Positions 5,951-7,557 of a stretch of 7,557 nucleotides of DNA are shown here, one piece after another. Made by a program: the position numbers and the translations under genes. Source of the stretch: Chlamydiota bacterium. GTDB lineage: Bacteria > Chlamydiota > Chlamydiia > Chlamydiales > Rhabdochlamydiaceae. The stretch covers positions 1-7,557 of the forward strand of contig JABEVM010000045.1 in NCBI GenBank assembly GCA_013041585.1, read 5' to 3'. Below the pieces are notes generated by a model. The model worked only from the letters and a program-made list of their open reading frames with translations, did no database searches and was not told the origin of the DNA. Each line of letters begins with the position of its first letter. Position 1 is the first letter of the stretch.

Positions 5951-7396
5951 TCATTCACTTTTGTCCTGAGCTATTTTTTTTGCAAGACCCCGAAAGAGGA
6001 AGACGTGAAATGGAAAACTTGCATACCAATATATCCTTCCCCAAACCCCATGAGGTCTAAACGTTGCAGTTTGTTGTAGGATGTACCCGTCTTGCTTTTT
6101 GATAATCTTAAATTCGAGCCAGGCTTCTCCTGGAAGTTTCATTTCTGCATAGAGCAATAATCTTCGGTCGTTTGGATCTGCAAGAAGAACTCTCCAGAAA
6201 TCAAGAGCATCACCCGGCTGTAGATTGGTTTGGTCTCTTCTTCCTCTTCGAAGTCCTACTCCTCCAACTAGCTTATCTATAACTCCGCGCATTTTCCAAG
6301 CCCAGTTCATATAGTACCAGCCTTGGCGGCCACCAATAGACCAAATTTTCCCCAAAACTTTTTCAGGATTTTTCTTAAAAAGAATATTTTGTTGATTCGA
6401 GACGCATCCGTTCTTAGGGACTTGGATATATTCTTGAAAATCTGCATTAAGCTCACTGCTAGCCCAGGAATCTGTCCAGCTAGAAATGACTGCGTTTTCC
6501 TCAATTTTAGAAAAGGCTCTTCTTACGGATTCTTCGTAAGAGAGGCAATTTTTTGGTAGGATTTCTTGGATAGCATGCTCGGTACAAATAGCGTTGCTTC
6601 TTAGGCTCTCAACTAAACTAGAAGCGAGCGCATAGTTAGTAGAGGTTACAAAATAGAGCCAATAGGAAGATAGTTTCGGAGTAAGTACGGGAACCGTTAT
6701 AATTAACCTATGAAGTTTCCGGATTTTCGCAAATCCAAGAAGCATCTCTTTGTAGGAAAGGATATCAGGCCCTCCTATATCGAAGGTTTTGCCAAAAAGT
6801 TCTTTGTGGTCGATTGCCTGCGTTAAATAATCGATCACGTCATAAATGGCGATCGGCTGGCAAAGATGGGAGATCCATTTTGGAGCTACCATAATCGGAA
6901 GCTTTTCAACAAGGTCTCGAATGATTTCGAAAGAAGCGCTCCCGGCGCCAATAATTATACCTGCTCGAAAAGTTGTTACAGGAACATTTGAAGTTTTTAA
7001 GGTGTCCTCTACATTTTTTCGTGAGAGAAGGTGTGGAGACAAGGATTCTTCGTTGAGTAATCCACTTAAGTAGATGATTTGCTTTACTTGTGTTTTGGAA
7101 ATTCTTTGAACGAAATTTTGGGCGCACAGTTTTTCTAGATCTGCAAAATTATGCTTTTCTCGGCTCATGGAATGAGCTAAATAGAATGCGATTTCAATAT
7201 CCCGAGGAATTTCTTCAAGAGTTTCTCTTTTGAGAAGATCTACTTCAATGATTTGGACTTTTTGAGCTACATGTTTAGGGATCTGCAACCTTTGCCTGTT
7301 TCGTACGGCAGCAATAACTTCATGACCGTGTTCTAGTAAGGTGGGGAGTAATCTTTTACCGATATATCCGTTCGCACCAGTGAGCAAAATTTTCAT
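5951..7396 (-). CDS. Atypical SDR-family NAD(P)-binding oxidoreductase fused to DUF2867
   Basis: A 481-residue two-domain protein. Residues 1 to about 300 form a Rossmann-type NAD(P)-binding domain of the atypical/extended SDR (NmrA-like) type: MKILLTGANGYIGKRL with TGxxGxxG at 6-13, AAVRNRQRL (29-37), VDLLKRETL (52-60), IIYLSGLL (107-114), VTTFRAGIIIG (140-150) and TFDIGGPD (204-211). The classical catalytic Tyr of YxxxK is absent: Lys127 is kept but position 123 is Leu (HLLSRK). Residues about 310-475 match DUF2867, with WSIGGRQGWYYMNW (352-365), LQPGDALDFWRV (392-403) and a hydrophobic C-terminal stretch (456-470) that could associate with the membrane. This architecture is known from many bacteria but has no defined substrate. 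No clear SD precedes the ATG, but the start places the TGxxGxxG at its normal depth. It is a separate transcription unit, 144 bp before the propeller gene. Confidence 0.88.
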   Translation of the reverse strand: MKILLTGANGYIGKRLLPTLLEHGHEVIAAVRNRQRLQIPKHVAQKVQIIEVDLLKRETLEEIPRDIEIAFYLAHSMSREKHNFADLEKLCAQNFVQRISKTQVKQIIYLSGLLNEESLSPHLLSRKNVEDTLKTSNVPVTTFRAGIIIGAGSASFEIIRDLVEKLPIMVAPKWISHLCQPIAIYDVIDYLTQAIDHKELFGKTFDIGGPDILSYKEMLLGFAKIRKLHRLIITVPVLTPKLSSYWLYFVTSTNYALASSLVESLRSNAICTEHAIQEILPKNCLSYEESVRRAFSKIEENAVISSWTDSWASSELNADFQEYIQVPKNGCVSNQQNILFKKNPEKVLGKIWSIGGRQGWYYMNWAWKMRGVIDKLVGGVGLRRGRRDQTNLQPGDALDFWRVLLADPNDRRLLLYAEMKLPGEAWLEFKIIKKQDGYILQQTATFRPHGVWGRIYWYASFPFHVFLFRGLAKKIAQDKSE

Positions 7397-7496
7397 TTAA
7401 AGCCAAAATTCATCGTAGATTTCGCTGTCATCTTATCAATTTTTTCTTTTACAAAAAGGTTTATCAAAAAGATTTCTAAAAAAATCACAAAAATAT

Positions 7497-7526
7497 TTGC
7501 AAGAAATCTGCCTGTTTAGGTATGTT
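7497..7526 (+). promoter_or_regulatory. Possible plus-strand promoter at the right edge
   Basis: TTGCAA (7497-7502) and TATGTT (7521-7526) are spaced by 18 bases; each matches 4 of 6 consensus positions. The pair points to an ATG at 7550. The same intergenic region (7397-7557, about 160 bp) must also hold the minus-strand promoter of the SDR gene. For that one I see only TTGATA hexamers (for example the complement of 7462-7467) without a well-spaced -10. Confidence 0.25.
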
Positions 7527-7549
7527 GTTGCACATCTTCGAAAGAATTC

Positions 7550-7557
7550 ATGAAAAA
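7550..7557 (+). CDS. Possible start of a divergent gene cut by the window edge
   Basis: An ATG followed by AAA and AA lies at the extreme right, downstream of promoter-like hexamers, with only a weak purine-rich stretch (AAAGAA) ahead of it as SD. A Met-Lys opening is common for exported proteins, but two codons cannot identify anything. It is listed only because the SDR gene points away and leaves a normal-sized divergent intergenic gap. Confidence 0.25.

Noticed and set aside
1..7557. CRISPR array, insertion sequence, tRNA, rRNA or prophage
   Set aside because: No regularly spaced repeats, transposase or integrase, target-site duplication, tRNA cloverleaf or phage gene was seen on either strand.

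Overview
The window is a gene-dense, AT-rich stretch of bacterial chromosome (roughly 40% GC by eye) from a Gram-negative organism. It carries a lipid A deacylase-like outer-membrane enzyme and a small outer-membrane beta-barrel ending in Phe. The mix of genes (PagL-like enzyme, DUF378 membrane protein, DUF4143 ATPase, atypical SDR with DUF2867, secreted Asp-box propeller) would fit an amoeba-associated Chlamydiota (Parachlamydia, Waddlia or Simkania type). A gammaproteobacterial intracellular lineage is also possible. This placement is inference: no rRNA or other firm marker is present.

Layout from left to right. Bases 3-338 (+) are the C-terminal end of a PagL-type lipid A 3-O-deacylase cut by the window edge. 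It converges on a minus-strand pair: a pirin-family protein (365-1060) and, 30 bp upstream of it, an AAA ATPase of the DUF4143 family (1091-2350). The ATPase promoter region holds two near-identical spaced inverted repeats that look like an operator. A strong hairpin terminator (2496-2534, minus strand) separates the ATPase from a DUF378 two-helix membrane protein (2552-2761, -). That gene is divergent from an aldo/keto reductase (2887-3696, +), whose true start lies downstream of the longest possible reading frame.

The right half is entirely minus-strand. A secreted six-repeat Asp-box beta-propeller with a C-terminal fibronectin-III-like domain (4490-5806) is followed after only 6 bp by an outer-membrane beta-barrel protein (3722-4483). 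The barrel's ribosome-binding site overlaps the propeller's stop codon, so the two are very probably made together and may form a surface module. Further right is a two-domain protein, an atypical NAD(P)-binding SDR fused to DUF2867 (5951-7396). A possible divergent plus-strand gene may begin at 7550, at the window edge.

Most genes are recognisable housekeeping or accessory families. The parts least explained by known biology are the propeller/barrel pair and the ATPase operator. No RNA gene, CRISPR array, insertion sequence or prophage is visible, and no gene-free stretch exceeds about 200 bp.
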